Notes under the pieces: generated by a model
Seen by the model: the letters and a program-made list of their open reading frames with translations, nothing else
Databases searched by the model: none
What the model was told of the DNA's origin: nothing
Program-made: the position numbers and the translations under genes
DNA from: DASZQY01 sp963843565
GTDB lineage: Bacteria; Pseudomonadota; Alphaproteobacteria; Rhizobiales; Kaistiaceae
Assembly: GCA_963843565.1 (NCBI GenBank)
Contig: CAWJKY010000003.1
Location: 1,364,001-1,428,000, forward strand
Reading direction: 5' to 3'
DNA: 64,000 nt
Part shown: positions 16,096-25,391 of the stretch, in pieces
Numbering within the stretch: the stretch's first letter is position 1
Layout: every line of letters starts with the position of its first letter

Positions 16096-16944
16096 CTACT
16101 TCCAGATGCGGGTGATGGGAGCCGCGGTCGCGTCGCCCGCGTGCAGCGACCCGAGGCCAAGCACATCCTCGGCCAGCTTCAGGATGCTGTAGTGCGACAA
16201 CGCCACGGAAACGGTCACGCCCGGCTCAATCGTGGTGCTGACCAGGATCGTCGCGACGACATTGCCGGCCGGACTGCCAGCTTCGGCCTCGTCGAAGGTG
16301 ACGATCAGCAGCATCCCGTCAGTGAAGCGTTTGTCGTTCAGCAGCGGCTCGAAGGTCGTGCGAAGCCAGTCGTCGGCATAGGCGGCGCCGGTGTCGTGGC
16401 CATCGTTGAGAAGATTGGGGACGTAGAGCGAATACGTCGGCAGCGTGCCGTTGTTGACGTCCGTGGCAAGCTCGGCGGCATCGACGATGCGCGCGCAGCG
16501 AACCGGATCGCCGGTCACGTTGGCGAAGCTCAGGAAGGGGACATGCTTGCGGGCATAGTAGCCGGACGTGGCGCCCAGGAAGCAGTCGCCGGGGTAGTCC
16601 TCGGCATAGACCTTCCAGCTCTTGCCGACACCTTCCAGAAGATCGCCGATATGGCGGACGTCGATCGTGACGTTGGAGTCGTCCGTCACGCCGTAGGTCG
16701 AACCGGCGACCATGGCGATGTAGTTCGGCTGGGAGGGGTGTGCCTCGGCGGCGACGTTGGTCAGAAGCACGCCGCGGGCGGCGAGCGCCTGGAAATAGGC
16801 CTGCTGGACCGCGTCCGCCTCGTCCGTGTTCTCCAGGACGACGACCATCACGTGCGTGATCGGGAGAACGCTGTTGCTCGGCGTGCAGCCGGCGAGCGCC
16901 AGCGCAGCGGCCAGGATGGCGATGAAGGCCAAGGCCCGCTTCAT
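16096..16944 (-). CDS. Lipoprotein phosphoesterase (PF04185-like), copy 2
   Basis: A 282-residue secreted protein of the alkaline phosphatase-fold phosphoesterase family. Residues 1-24 form a lipoprotein signal (LAALALAGC with the lipobox cysteine at about 20). The catalytic pattern is seen as VMVVVLENTDEA, then HPSQPNYIAMVAGSTYG, HVPFLSFANV and LLIVTFDEAEAG. Related proteins act as acid phosphatases or phospholipase-C-like enzymes; the substrate is unknown. It lies directly downstream of a paralogue with the same motifs throughout, a clear tandem duplication in which only this copy gained a lipobox. Start 16944 fits the signal peptide. Confidence 0.85.
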   Translation of the reverse strand: MKRALAFIAILAAALALAGCTPSNSVLPITHVMVVVLENTDEADAVQQAYFQALAARGVLLTNVAAEAHPSQPNYIAMVAGSTYGVTDDSNVTIDVRHIGDLLEGVGKSWKVYAEDYPGDCFLGATSGYYARKHVPFLSFANVTGDPVRCARIVDAAELATDVNNGTLPTYSLYVPNLLNDGHDTGAAYADDWLRTTFEPLLNDKRFTDGMLLIVTFDEAEAGSPAGNVVATILVSTTIEPGVTVSVALSHYSILKLAEDVLGLGSLHAGDATAAPITRIWK

Positions 16945-16957
16945 GTGACCACCGCCG

Positions 16958-17827
16958 TCACTTCCAGATCCCCGTGATGGGTGTCGCCGTCGCGTCGCCC
17001 TCGCCGAGGCTTCCAAGACCGAGACGCTCCTCGATCAGACGAAGCAGGCTGTAGTGGCTCGTGCGGGCATCGAAGGTCGCGCCCGGCCTCACCGCGTCGC
17101 CGACGAGAACGGTCGCCACGCGGTTGTTGGGGAGGAAGCCGCCTCGCCCCTCGTCGAACGTGACGATCAGAAGCAAGCCGTCAGTGAACCGCGCGTCGGA
17201 AAGGAGCGGCGCGAACGTACGCGAAAGCCACCGGTCGGCGTTGGCCACGCCAGTATCGTGGCCGTCGCTCTTGAGGTCGGGAACGTAGAGGCTGAAGGCC
17301 GGCAGCGTCCCGGCGCGCACGTCGGCCCCAAGCTGCCCGGCGTCAACGATGCGGCCGCAGCGGCCCGGATCGTCCTGAACGTTCCTGAAACTCAGGAATG
17401 GGACGTGCTTGCGCACGTAGTTGCCGGATCGGTCACCGAGGAAGCAGTTGCCCGGATAGCCCTCGGCATAGACCTTCCAGCTCTTGCCGGCCGCTTCGAG
17501 CAGGTCGCCGATGTGCTTGCCTTCCAGGGTGACGCTGGCGTCGCTCGTCACCCCGTAGGTCGAGCCGGCGATCATGGCGATGTAGTTCGGTTGGGACGGA
17601 CGGCCGACCGCGTAATCTTCGGTCAGGGTCGCGCCGCGACGGGCAAGCGTGGCGAGGTACGGCTGGCGCATCGCGATCTGCTGGCTGGCGTTCTCCAGAA
17701 CGACGACCATGATCTTCTTGACGGCAGGAACGGCGGCACCCGTCTTGCCCGCCAGCGCCGGCGCCGCAACAATCGCCAGCCACCAGACGAGCAGGGCGAG
17801 GCGAGAAACAGTCCGTCGGCGTGGCAA
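16958..17827 (-). CDS. Secreted phosphoesterase (PF04185-like), copy 1
   Basis: A 289-residue protein with an N-terminal signal peptide (about residues 1-26, LALLVWWLAIVAAPALAG) and the same motifs as the downstream copy: IMVVVLENASQQ, GRPSQPNYIAMIAGSTYGVTSD, DGHDTGVANADRW and LLIVTFDEGRGG. Expected in the periplasm. The two copies share most of their length with matching spacing. It ends 13 bp before copy 2 and starts just 12 bp after the stop of the ATP synthase b gene, so it may receive read-through transcription from the atp operon. Substrate unknown. Confidence 0.85.
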   Translation of the reverse strand: MPRRRTVSRLALLVWWLAIVAAPALAGKTGAAVPAVKKIMVVVLENASQQIAMRQPYLATLARRGATLTEDYAVGRPSQPNYIAMIAGSTYGVTSDASVTLEGKHIGDLLEAAGKSWKVYAEGYPGNCFLGDRSGNYVRKHVPFLSFRNVQDDPGRCGRIVDAGQLGADVRAGTLPAFSLYVPDLKSDGHDTGVANADRWLSRTFAPLLSDARFTDGLLLIVTFDEGRGGFLPNNRVATVLVGDAVRPGATFDARTSHYSLLRLIEERLGLGSLGEGDATATPITGIWK

Positions 17828-17839
17828 GAACCTGGCCGC

Positions 17840-18331
17840 CTAGTTCAGCTTGGACTTCACGTCCTCGATCGAGCGCGCGATGAGCGCTTCGCCGGCGCCG
17901 CCCTTGACCCGGTCGGCGAGGATCTTCTCCGCTGCCGCGATCGCGACGTCGGCGGAGAGCGCGCGCACTTCCTGGAGGGCCTGGGCTTCGGCCTGGGCGA
18001 TCTTCTGCTCGGCAAGCCGGGTGCGGCTGGCGACGTATTCTTCCATGCGCTGCTTCGCTTCGACGGAAAGCGCATCGGCCTCGCGGCGCGCCTGATCGAT
18101 GATCGCCGAGGCCTCGGCTTCGGCCTCCTCCGCCTTCTTGCGGTACTCGGCGAGCAACGCCTCGGCCTCGCCGCGCAGGCGTCTGGCGTCGTCGAGGTCC
18201 TTGCGGATGCCCTCGCCGCGCTTGTCGAGGGCGCCGGTGATGACGCCCGGAACCTTGAGGTAAACGAGGATGCCGAGGAAGATGATCAGCGACAGCAGCG
18301 CCCAGAACGGGGCGTCGAACCACTCGGCCAT
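17840..18331 (-). CDS. atpF: ATP synthase F0 subunit b
   Basis: A 163-residue subunit of the peripheral stalk. One membrane helix near the start (WALLSLIIFLGILVYLKV) is followed by a long charged helical coiled coil (DKRGEGIRKDLDDARRLR ... EAEALLAEYRKKAEEAEAEA). Start ATG 18331 lies one base beyond the stop of the b' gene. This is the typical alphaproteobacterial arrangement with two different b-type subunits. Last gene of the F0 operon, after atpI, atpB, atpE and b'. Confidence 0.94.
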   Translation of the reverse strand: MAEWFDAPFWALLSLIIFLGILVYLKVPGVITGALDKRGEGIRKDLDDARRLRGEAEALLAEYRKKAEEAEAEASAIIDQARREADALSVEAKQRMEEYVASRTRLAEQKIAQAEAQALQEVRALSADVAIAAAEKILADRVKGGAGEALIARSIEDVKSKLN

Positions 18332-18332
18332 A

Positions 18333-18842
18333 CTATTTCCCCATCGCCTTGCCGACCGCCGCGTCAACGTCGGCCCTGGCGACGTCGGTGTAGATCAGGC
18401 GCTTGACGATCGCCTCGGCCGCCTCGCCGGCGATGCCGCCGACTTCCGACAGCGCCGACGCCTTGATTTCGGCGATGCGTTTCTCCGCCGCGGCGAGTTT
18501 CTCGGCGAGATCCGCCTCGATGCCGGCACGTTCGGTGTCGGAAGCCGCCTTGGCCGCCTCGCGGGCGCCCTCGGCGATCGTGAAGGCATTGGCGCGAGCG
18601 TCAGCCAGCGCCTTCTCGTAAGCGTCGAGTGCCTTCTCGGAGTCTTCCTTGGCCTTCTCGGCGGCCTCGAAATCACCCGCGATGCGCGCCTTGCGGGCGG
18701 CGAGGATGCCGCCCACGTGGGGAACCACCCACCACGCCATGAGGGCGTAGAGCACGACAAAAACGATCGCCAGCCACAGGAGCTGCGAGCCAAAGTAGGT
18801 CGCGTCGAACGGCGGAAACGGATACTTGCCTTCCGGCTCCAT
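18333..18842 (-). CDS. atpG: ATP synthase F0 subunit b'
   Basis: A 169-residue b'-type stalk subunit. The N-terminus is FPPFDATYFGSQLLWLAIVF, the pattern of b' proteins of alphaproteobacteria and cyanobacteria, with one membrane helix (about residues 20-42) and the long helical arm afterwards (KARIAGDFEAAEKAKEDSEK). It follows atpE at 65 bp and is separated from atpF by one base. The symbol follows the convention for b' in this group; other databases use atpF2. Confidence 0.93.
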   Translation of the reverse strand: MEPEGKYPFPPFDATYFGSQLLWLAIVFVVLYALMAWWVVPHVGGILAARKARIAGDFEAAEKAKEDSEKALDAYEKALADARANAFTIAEGAREAAKAASDTERAGIEADLAEKLAAAEKRIAEIKASALSEVGGIAGEAAEAIVKRLIYTDVARADVDAAVGKAMGK

Positions 18843-18907
18843 TCCTATCGCCCTCCGCGCGTGTCAGCCGCGATCACGTGCGCCACCGGAAACAGCTTCG
18901 TCGCCGT

Positions 18908-19144
18908 TCAGGTGAACAGCAGGATGAGCGCGATCAGCAGCGAGAAGATGCCGAGCGCCTCGGTGATGGCGAAGCCGAAGATCAGGCGGCCGAACTGGCC
19001 ATCGGCGGCGGCCGGGTTGCGAATGGCGCCGGCGAGGTAGTTGCCGAAGATGTGGCCGAGACCGATGCCGGCGCAGCCCATGCCAATGCAGGCGATGCCA
19101 GCGCCGAGAGCCTTGGCGGCGGCAACTGTGGCGATTGGATCCAT
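18908..19144 (-). CDS. atpE: ATP synthase F0 subunit c
   Basis: A 78-residue hairpin of two membrane helices that forms the rotor ring. The first helix is glycine-rich (GAGIACIGMGCAGIGLGHIFG), followed by the polar loop RNPAA and the second helix with the ion-binding acidic residue in FAITEALGIFSLLIALIL. Glutamate at this position and the loop pattern indicate a proton-translocating ring. Located between atpB (45 bp away) and b'. Length agrees with alphaproteobacterial subunit c. Confidence 0.96.
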   Translation of the reverse strand: MDPIATVAAAKALGAGIACIGMGCAGIGLGHIFGNYLAGAIRNPAAADGQFGRLIFGFAITEALGIFSLLIALILLFT

Positions 19145-19190
19145 GTCGGTGACGTCTCCTGTTGGAAGTTGGTTGGTGGTGTTGCGGTTG

Positions 19191-19940
19191 TCAGTGACCG
19201 GGGTGAAGGGCGTCGTTGAGGTAAAGGCTGGTCAGAATGGCGAACACGTAGGCCTGCAGCGCGGCGACCAGGAACTCGAGCGCGGTCAGGGCGACGGTGG
19301 CGGCGAGCGGCAGGATGGCACCGAGGATGCCAACGAAGCCGGCCGAACCCAGCGCCACCACGAAGCCGGCGAACACCTTCAGCGTGATGTGGCCGGCCAG
19401 CATGTTGGCGAACAGACGGATCGACAGGCTGATCGGGCGCGACAGGAACGACAGCACCTCGATCGCCACGATGAACGGCAGGATCGCCTTGGGCACGCCG
19501 CTCGGCACGAACAGCTTGAGGAAGTGCAGCTTGTGGCGGGCGAAGCCGTAGATGACCACCGTCAGGATGACGAGCAGCGCCATGGCGGCGGTGATGACGA
19601 TGTGGGCGGTGACGGTGAAGAAATAGGGGAACATGCCCCACAGATTGGCGACCAGCACGAACATGAAGATCGTGAAGACCAGCGGGAAGAACTTCATGCC
19701 CTCCTCGCCGGCGCTCTCGCGCAGCGTCTGGGCCATGTACTCGTAGGTCATCTCCGCCGCCGACTGCCAGCGGCCGGGAACGACGGACTTGCGCCAGGTC
19801 GACAGCATCAGGAAGCCGACCACCGCGACGCCGGTCAGGACCATGAACAGGGAGGAGTTGGTGAACGAGAAATCGTGCCCGCCGATCTCGATCGGGATCA
19901 GGTCTTCGATGCGGAATTGATGGATCGGATCGTAGGCCAA
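19191..19940 (-). CDS. atpB: ATP synthase F0 subunit a
   Basis: A 249-residue membrane protein forming the proton half-channels. The sequence carries the essential arginine in RPISLSIRLFANMLAGH and the family block LFVLVANLWGMFPYFFT-like stretch at about residues 85-105. Five or six membrane helices are visible. It starts with TTG at 19940, preceded by GGGGAATCGCG. It lies between atpI (16 bp) and atpE in the F0 operon. Confidence 0.95.
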   Translation of the reverse strand: MAYDPIHQFRIEDLIPIEIGGHDFSFTNSSLFMVLTGVAVVGFLMLSTWRKSVVPGRWQSAAEMTYEYMAQTLRESAGEEGMKFFPLVFTIFMFVLVANLWGMFPYFFTVTAHIVITAAMALLVILTVVIYGFARHKLHFLKLFVPSGVPKAILPFIVAIEVLSFLSRPISLSIRLFANMLAGHITLKVFAGFVVALGSAGFVGILGAILPLAATVALTALEFLVAALQAYVFAILTSLYLNDALHPGH

Positions 19941-19956
19941 CGCGATTCCCCAGCAA

Positions 19957-20337
19957 TCAGCGCCCGGCAGGATCGTCAGGGCCGGCCGGACCCGGCTTCA
20001 CCAAACCCGCCGACCGCAGCACGCTCAGGATTCCGGCACCGAAACCCAGAAGCAGAAACACGATCAAGCCCCAAGGCGAGGTCCCGAACAACCGGTCGAT
20101 CCCCCACCCAATCGCGGCGCCGACGACGACGCCGGCGACAAAATCAGCGCCAAGGCGCATGGCCATGGCGTACCCTTGGCGGGGTGGCTCGACAACCCGT
20201 TTCGCCGCCGCCTTCTCGTCGGCGGCGCGGGTCTGTTTGAGCCGGCGGCCGAGATCGTCCAGTCGTGCCGAAAGCGCGCGCTCCTCGGCAACCTCCTGCG
20301 CTTCAGTCGGGGTCGGCTCGCCGTCCCTTTCGCTCAA
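19957..20337 (-). CDS. atpI: ATP synthase assembly protein AtpI
   Basis: The 126-residue product begins at TTG 20337, with GGAG eight bases upstream; a frame open to 20445 starts inside the promoter and is rejected. After a charged, helical N-terminal 60 residues (TEAQEVAEERALSARLDDLGRRLKQTR) come two membrane helices (FVAGVVVGAAIGWGIDRLF and GLIVFLLLGFGAGILSVL) with the AtpI signature G-W-G-D between them. AtpI assists assembly of the c-ring. First gene of the F0 operon. Confidence 0.9.
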   Translation of the reverse strand: MSERDGEPTPTEAQEVAEERALSARLDDLGRRLKQTRAADEKAAAKRVVEPPRQGYAMAMRLGADFVAGVVVGAAIGWGIDRLFGTSPWGLIVFLLLGFGAGILSVLRSAGLVKPGPAGPDDPAGR

Positions 20338-20406
20338 AGCGCACGCTCCGTCAGTGTGAGCAACAAGCCCCCGGAAATTCCGCCCCCGGCCAACGAAAGC
20401 GCGCGC

Positions 20407-20435
20407 ACAATAGTTGCGGCCCCAGTGGGTGTCAA
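20407..20435 (-). promoter_or_regulatory. Sigma-70-type promoter of the ATP synthase F0 operon
   Basis: On the minus strand TTGACA (20435-20430) and TATTGT (20412-20407) are separated by exactly 17 bases. The -35 box is a perfect consensus and the -10 box matches four of six. Transcription would begin near 20400, about 60 bases before the atpI TTG. No other promoter of comparable quality was seen before the operon. Confidence 0.7.
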
Positions 20436-20566
20436 GGCGACGCAATTACACCTAAGCGATTGAAACAACGAGCTTTTCCATCCGCCGCACAACCCGCGAC
20501 GTGGCGGCGCAGCATAACGCGACGGTCAACCTTTCGCTGGCGTGGCCGGCGTGCGAGAAAGGCACC

Positions 20567-21094
20567 ATGGCCAACACCCCTCACCCGCCGCGTGCCCGTC
20601 GCGCAATGGCGCTTTCCGAACTGGTCGGCAAGGTGCTGGCGCCGGTTACGGCCAAGCGGGGGTTCGCAGCCGCGGACCTGGTCGCGGCGTGGCCGGAGAT
20701 CGTCGGCCAGCGCTTCGCCGACTGCTCGCGGCCAGAACGAATCGTCTGGCCGCGCGGGGCGGCGCGGGAAGGCGACGCGGGCATCCTTGAACTGACGGTC
20801 GAGGGTCCGCGCGCCATCTACGTGCAGCACGAGGCCGACCAGATCATCGAACGGGTCAATGCATTCCTGGGCTACGCGGCGATCGGCGCGCTGAGGATCG
20901 TGCAGCGCCCGGTTGCGCCCGCCCGAAAGGCGCGCCCCGCCCCGCCGCGCCGGCTCGATGCCGGGGCGGAAGCACAGTTGGCCGAGACCGTTGCCGGGGT
21001 GGCGGACGACGAGCTGAGAGCCGCGCTTGAAAGGCTCGGCCGTGGCGTTCTGACAGGCGCGGCAAGCTCTGGACGAGGCCGACAATCACCATAA
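20567..21094 (+). CDS. DciA family (DUF721) protein
   Basis: A 175-residue protein with a DUF721 domain in the first 110 residues: LVGKVLAPVTAKRGFAAADL, then AAWPEIVGQRFADCSRPERIVWPRG and LELTVEGPRAIYVQHEADQIIERVN. DciA proteins load the replicative helicase in bacteria lacking DnaC; many alphaproteobacteria have a longer form like this one, with a variable C-terminal tail. The ATG at 20567 follows GAGAAAGG. It precedes the DsbA-like gene and smc, the conserved order in the Hyphomicrobiales. It diverges from the atp operon. Confidence 0.87.
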   Translation: MANTPHPPRARRAMALSELVGKVLAPVTAKRGFAAADLVAAWPEIVGQRFADCSRPERIVWPRGAAREGDAGILELTVEGPRAIYVQHEADQIIERVNAFLGYAAIGALRIVQRPVAPARKARPAPPRRLDAGAEAQLAETVAGVADDELRAALERLGRGVLTGAASSGRGRQSP

Positions 21095-21171
21095 CTTACC
21101 GCTCACGCTGGCCAATTCGGCGATAGCCTTGCCCTTCGGTGGCGACCAATTCTGAAAAGGACTCGATCCAC

Positions 21172-21837
21172 GTGAAGCTCAACCTCAGAGCCATGTTCTA
21201 CATCGGCGCCGCCATCCTCGTGGTGATCGTGGGCGCCTTCTACTATTTCGCCACCCGGCCGCACGAGGTGATCACCGGCGGCGGTTCGGCGCCGGCGGCC
21301 ATCGACACGGCCGCCCTGATGGAAGCCGGCCCGCTCGGCGACATGACGCTGGGCGACCCGAAGGCCCCGAACACGGTCATCGAATACGCCTCGATGACCT
21401 GTTCGCACTGCCAGAACTTCCATCAGACCGTCTATCCGGAGTTCAAGAGCAAGTACGTCGATACCGGCAAGGCCTACTTCATCTTCCGCGACTACCCGCT
21501 CGACCCGCTGGCGGCGGCGGCGATCGTGACGGCGCATTGCGTGCCCAAGGAGCGCTTCTTCCCGATCGTCGACCTGCTCTTCGACCACCAGAGCGAGTGG
21601 GCGTTCGTCAAGGACCCGGTGACGGCACTTCAGAACCAGCTCAAACAGGCCGGGTTCACGGAAAAGTCATTCAAAGCGTGCTTGACGAATCAGTCGCTTC
21701 TGGACGGAGTGAACTGGGTGAAGGAGCGCGCCACGAAGCAGTTCGGGGTAGACGCGACGCCGACGTTCTTCATTAACGGTAAGCGGTACGCGGGGGAACT
21801 GACGCTTGACGAACTGGACAAGGCTTTGGGCGGCTGA
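21172..21837 (+). CDS. DsbA family membrane-anchored thiol oxidoreductase
   Basis: About 221 residues from GTG 21172 (AGGA upstream); GTG 21139 is an alternative adding 11 residues. A single hydrophobic helix (FYIGAAILVVIVGAFYYF) anchors it, followed by a thioredoxin-fold domain with the redox motif CSHC in EYASMTCSHCQNFHQTVYP, the inserted helical segment of DsbA proteins, and the cis-proline loop VDATPTFFINGKRY. It is expected to act in the periplasm on disulfides of exported proteins. It lies 28 bp before smc and 45-78 bp after the dciA-like gene. Confidence 0.92.
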   Translation: MKLNLRAMFYIGAAILVVIVGAFYYFATRPHEVITGGGSAPAAIDTAALMEAGPLGDMTLGDPKAPNTVIEYASMTCSHCQNFHQTVYPEFKSKYVDTGKAYFIFRDYPLDPLAAAAIVTAHCVPKERFFPIVDLLFDHQSEWAFVKDPVTALQNQLKQAGFTEKSFKACLTNQSLLDGVNWVKERATKQFGVDATPTFFINGKRYAGELTLDELDKALGG

Positions 21838-21864
21838 CGTCGGCCCGACGCGGGGGAGCGCGCG

Positions 21865-24800
21865 GTGAATTTCACGCGGCTGCGGCTGCTCGGATTCAAG
21901 TCGTTCGTCGAGCCGACCGAGCTTCACATCGAGCCCGGGCTGACCGGCGTCGTCGGCCCCAACGGGTGCGGCAAATCGAACCTGGTGGAGGCGCTGCGCT
22001 GGGTGATGGGCGAAAGCTCATACAAGGCCATGCGCGCCTCCGGCATGGACGACGTCATCTTCCAGGGCAGCGGCAACCGCCCGGCCCGCAACACCGCCGA
22101 GGTGTCGCTGGCGGTCGATAACGCCGACCGCAGCGCGCCCAACGCCTTCAACGATTCCGACCTCATCGAGATCACGCGGCGCATCGAGCGCGAGGCGGGC
22201 TCGGTCTACCGCATCAACGGGCGCGATGTGCGGGCGCGCGACGTGCAGTTGCTCTTCGCCGACGCCTCGACCGGGGCGCACTCCCCGGCCATCGTCGGAC
22301 AGGGCAAGGTCGGCGAGCTGATCGCCGCCAAGCCGGTCGATCGCCGCTCGCTGCTGGAAGAAGCCGCCGGCATTTCCGGGCTGCACAACCGCCGCCACGA
22401 GGCGGAGCTGAGGCTGCGCGCCGCCGAACAGAACCTGGCGCGCCTCGAAGACGTGATCCGCGAGATCGAGCAGCAGTTCGACGCGCTGAAACGCCAGGCG
22501 CGGCAGGCAACGCGCTATCGCAACCTGTCGGGCGAAATCCGCAAGGCGGAAGCGACGGTGCTGCATCTGCGCTGGCAGCACGCCGCGGCAGCGCTTGCGG
22601 AAGCCGAAGGTCACCTCAAGGAAGCGGCCGACGCGGCCAGCGCGCGGGCCGCCGAACAGGCCAGCGCGGCGCGCGCCGAGGCCGAGGCGGCGGCGGCGCT
22701 GCCGGAGCTTCGCGACGCGGCGGCACGGACCGGCGCGGCGCTCCAGCGCATCCGCCTTGCCGCCGAACAGCTCGACCAGCAGGAAGCGCGGGTCAACGAT
22801 CGCATCGCCGAACTCGACCGCCGCCTCGCCCAGCTCGCCGACGACATCCAGCGTGAGCAGGGTCTGGTCGTCGACAATGCCGAGGTGATCGCGCGCCTCG
22901 ACGAAGAAGAGACGGGGCTGGAAGCCGCCGAAGCGGCGATGGCCGAACGCCAGGCCAAGGCGGCGGCGCGGCGCAAGAGCGCCGAGACGGCGCTCGCTGC
23001 AAGCGAGGAAGAACTCGCCCGGCTGACCGAGCAGCACGCCATGCTGGTAGCGCGGCGTGGCCAGCACGAGCGCACCATCGGCGACGCCGAGGCGCGCGTC
23101 GGCCGCCTGTCCGGTGAGATCGAAACGGTCACGGCGGAACTCGCGACGCTTGCCGACGCCGAGACGGTGGCCGCGGCGACCGCCGCGGCGCGTCAGGCAG
23201 CGAGCGCGGCCGAGGCCGAACGGGACGCCGCCGACAAGGCGACGGCCGATGCCGACGAGGCGCTGACCGCCGCGCGCGAACAAGCCAGCAAGGCGCGCGA
23301 CGCGGTCGCGGAGACCGAACGGGCCGTGGAACGGCTGGAGACGGAGAAGGCAACGCTGGCCGCGATGCTCGCCGTCGACACCGACGGCGGCGCGCCGGTG
23401 ATCGACGGGGTGTCGGTCGAGGCCGGCTACGAGGCGGCGCTCGCCGCAGCCTTCGGCGACGATCTCGAAGCCACCGCCGATAGTGCTGCCTCCGAGCACT
23501 GGCGCGAGATGCACTACGGCAAGGACGACGTGGCGCTCCCCTACGGCGTCGAGCCGCTGGCGCGCTACGTGCGCACGCCCGAGGTGCTGCTCCGCCGGCT
23601 CGCCCAGACGGGGCTGGTGACGCGCGCGGAAGGCCCCGAGTTGCAGGTGCTGCTCCGCCCGGGACAGCGGCTGGTGAGCGTCGAAGGCGACATCTGGCGC
23701 TGGGACGGGTTCGTGGCGGCGGCGGACGCGCCGCGCTCGGCCGCCAAGCGGCTGGAACGGCGCAACCGGCTCGCCGTGCTCGCCGAGGAAATCCCCACCG
23801 CCCACGCGCTCCACGCCGAGCGCTGCGAGGCCCACGAGATCGCCGATGTGGCGGTGCGCGAGGCGACCAACGTCAACACCGCGGCGCGCGAGCGCCTGCG
23901 CAAGGCACGCATCGCGCTCGACGCGGCCCGCAACACGCTCGCCACCGCCGAACGCGAAGAACAGGGGATCGCGGCGCGGCGTTCGGCACTTGAGGAAACC
24001 GCGGCGCGGCTTGGCGCCGATGTCTCGGAGACCCGCACCGCGGCGGAAGGGGCGCGCTCGGCGCTTGCCGCGACGAGCGAAGCGGACGACCTGACCGCCC
24101 GGCTCACCGCCCAGCGGGGGCGCGTCGAGGACGAGCGGGCGGCCGCGGCGGAAGCCCGGGCGGCCTTCGAGGGGCTGGCGCGGGAGGCGGAAATCCGCTC
24201 CAGCCGGCGCGCCGCGATCGCAGTGGAGCGCCAGACCTGGCGCGACCGCGCGGCAAGCGCCGAAGGGCAGATCGCTACGCTGACCACGCGCCAGACGGAG
24301 GCGACCGCCGAAAAGGGGCGGCTTGCCGAGGAGCCCCAGAAGATCGCCGGCAAGCGCCAGGCGCTGCTCTCCGAAATCGCCACGGCCGAAGCCGCCCAGG
24401 CGACCGCCGCCGACGCGCTCGCGGTCGGCGAAGCGGCGCTGGCGGAGGCCGACAAGGCAGCCAAGGACGCGCTCGAGCGCCTGTCGGAATCGCGCGAACT
24501 GCGCGGCCGCGAGGAAGAGCGCGTGGTCGCCGCCAGGGAACGCCTCGCCGACACCGAGGAGCGCATCCGCGACACGCTCGACTGCGCCCCCGAGGAAGCG
24601 GCGGCGATCGCCGAATTGAAGGACGGCGCGGCGCCGCCCGACCTCGACGAGATCGAGGCGCGGCTGGAACGCTATCGTCAGGAACGCGAGCGGCTGGGCG
24701 GCGTGAATCTGCGTGCCGACGAGGAGGCCCGCGAGATCGGTACGCGGCGCGACACGATGATCCGGGAGCGCGACGATCTCGTCGCCGCGATCCAGCGCCT

Positions 24801-25320
24801 GCGTCAGGGCATCGCCAGCCTCAACCGCGAGGGACGCGAGCGGCTGACCGCCGCCTTCGAGACGGTCAACGGCCACTTCCAGCGCCTGTTCACCCACCTG
24901 TTCGGCGGCGGCACGGCGGAACTGCAACTGACCGATTCTGAGGATCCGCTCGAGGCCGGGCTCGAGATGCTGGTGCGGCCGCCGGGCAAGAAACCGCAGA
25001 TCATGACGCTGCTGTCGGGCGGCGAGCAGGCGCTGACGGCGCTGTCGCTGATCTTCGCGGTGTTCCTGACCAACCCGGCGCCGGTGTGCGTGCTCGACGA
25101 GGTCGACGCGCCGCTCGACGACGCCAACGTCGAGCGCTTCTGCAACCTGCTCGACGAGATGTCGCGCACCACCGACACGCGTTTCATCACCATCACCCAC
25201 AATCCCATCACCATGGCGCGCATGAACCGCCTGTTCGGCGTCACGATGGCCGAGCGCGGCGTCTCACAGCTGGTGTCGGTGGATCTGGAAACCGCCGAGC
25301 GCTACCGCGAAGCCGGCTAG
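21865..25320 (+). CDS. smc: Chromosome segregation ATPase SMC
   Basis: A 1151-residue SMC protein that organises the chromosome with ScpAB. The N-terminal ATPase half has the Walker A loop GPNGCGKSNLVEALRWVMGE (residues 32-51) and the Q-loop region; two long coiled-coil arms rich in alanine, glutamate and arginine surround a hinge at about residues 505-620; the C-terminal half has the ABC signature LLSGGEQALTALSL and Walker B VCVLDEVDAPLDDANV. The start is GTG 21865. The size matches alphaproteobacterial SMC proteins. A 1060-codon open frame on the other strand is a shadow of its codon bias. Confidence 0.97.
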   Translation: MNFTRLRLLGFKSFVEPTELHIEPGLTGVVGPNGCGKSNLVEALRWVMGESSYKAMRASGMDDVIFQGSGNRPARNTAEVSLAVDNADRSAPNAFNDSDLIEITRRIEREAGSVYRINGRDVRARDVQLLFADASTGAHSPAIVGQGKVGELIAAKPVDRRSLLEEAAGISGLHNRRHEAELRLRAAEQNLARLEDVIREIEQQFDALKRQARQATRYRNLSGEIRKAEATVLHLRWQHAAAALAEAEGHLKEAADAASARAAEQASAARAEAEAAAALPELRDAAARTGAALQRIRLAAEQLDQQEARVNDRIAELDRRLAQLADDIQREQGLVVDNAEVIARLDEEETGLEAAEAAMAERQAKAAARRKSAETALAASEEELARLTEQHAMLVARRGQHERTIGDAEARVGRLSGEIETVTAELATLADAETVAAATAAARQAASAAEAERDAADKATADADEALTAAREQASKARDAVAETERAVERLETEKATLAAMLAVDTDGGAPVIDGVSVEAGYEAALAAAFGDDLEATADSAASEHWREMHYGKDDVALPYGVEPLARYVRTPEVLLRRLAQTGLVTRAEGPELQVLLRPGQRLVSVEGDIWRWDGFVAAADAPRSAAKRLERRNRLAVLAEEIPTAHALHAERCEAHEIADVAVREATNVNTAARERLRKARIALDAARNTLATAEREEQGIAARRSALEETAARLGADVSETRTAAEGARSALAATSEADDLTARLTAQRGRVEDERAAAAEARAAFEGLAREAEIRSSRRAAIAVERQTWRDRAASAEGQIATLTTRQTEATAEKGRLAEEPQKIAGKRQALLSEIATAEAAQATAADALAVGEAALAEADKAAKDALERLSESRELRGREEERVVAARERLADTEERIRDTLDCAPEEAAAIAELKDGAAPPDLDEIEARLERYRQERERLGGVNLRADEEAREIGTRRDTMIRERDDLVAAIQRLRQGIASLNREGRERLTAAFETVNGHFQRLFTHLFGGGTAELQLTDSEDPLEAGLEMLVRPPGKKPQIMTLLSGGEQALTALSLIFAVFLTNPAPVCVLDEVDAPLDDANVERFCNLLDEMSRTTDTRFITITHNPITMARMNRLFGVTMAERGVSQLVSVDLETAERYREAG

Positions 25321-25391
25321 GCTTGAAATTCCGCGCTCGTTGCTGCAAATGCAGGGGCGCCTGCAGCCACCCTACGACACAGGAGAGACCG

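Noticed and set aside
22018..25200. 1060-codon open frame opposite smc
   Set aside because: Arginine/glycine-rich shadow of a GC-rich coding strand; smc has all ATPase motifs in its own frame.
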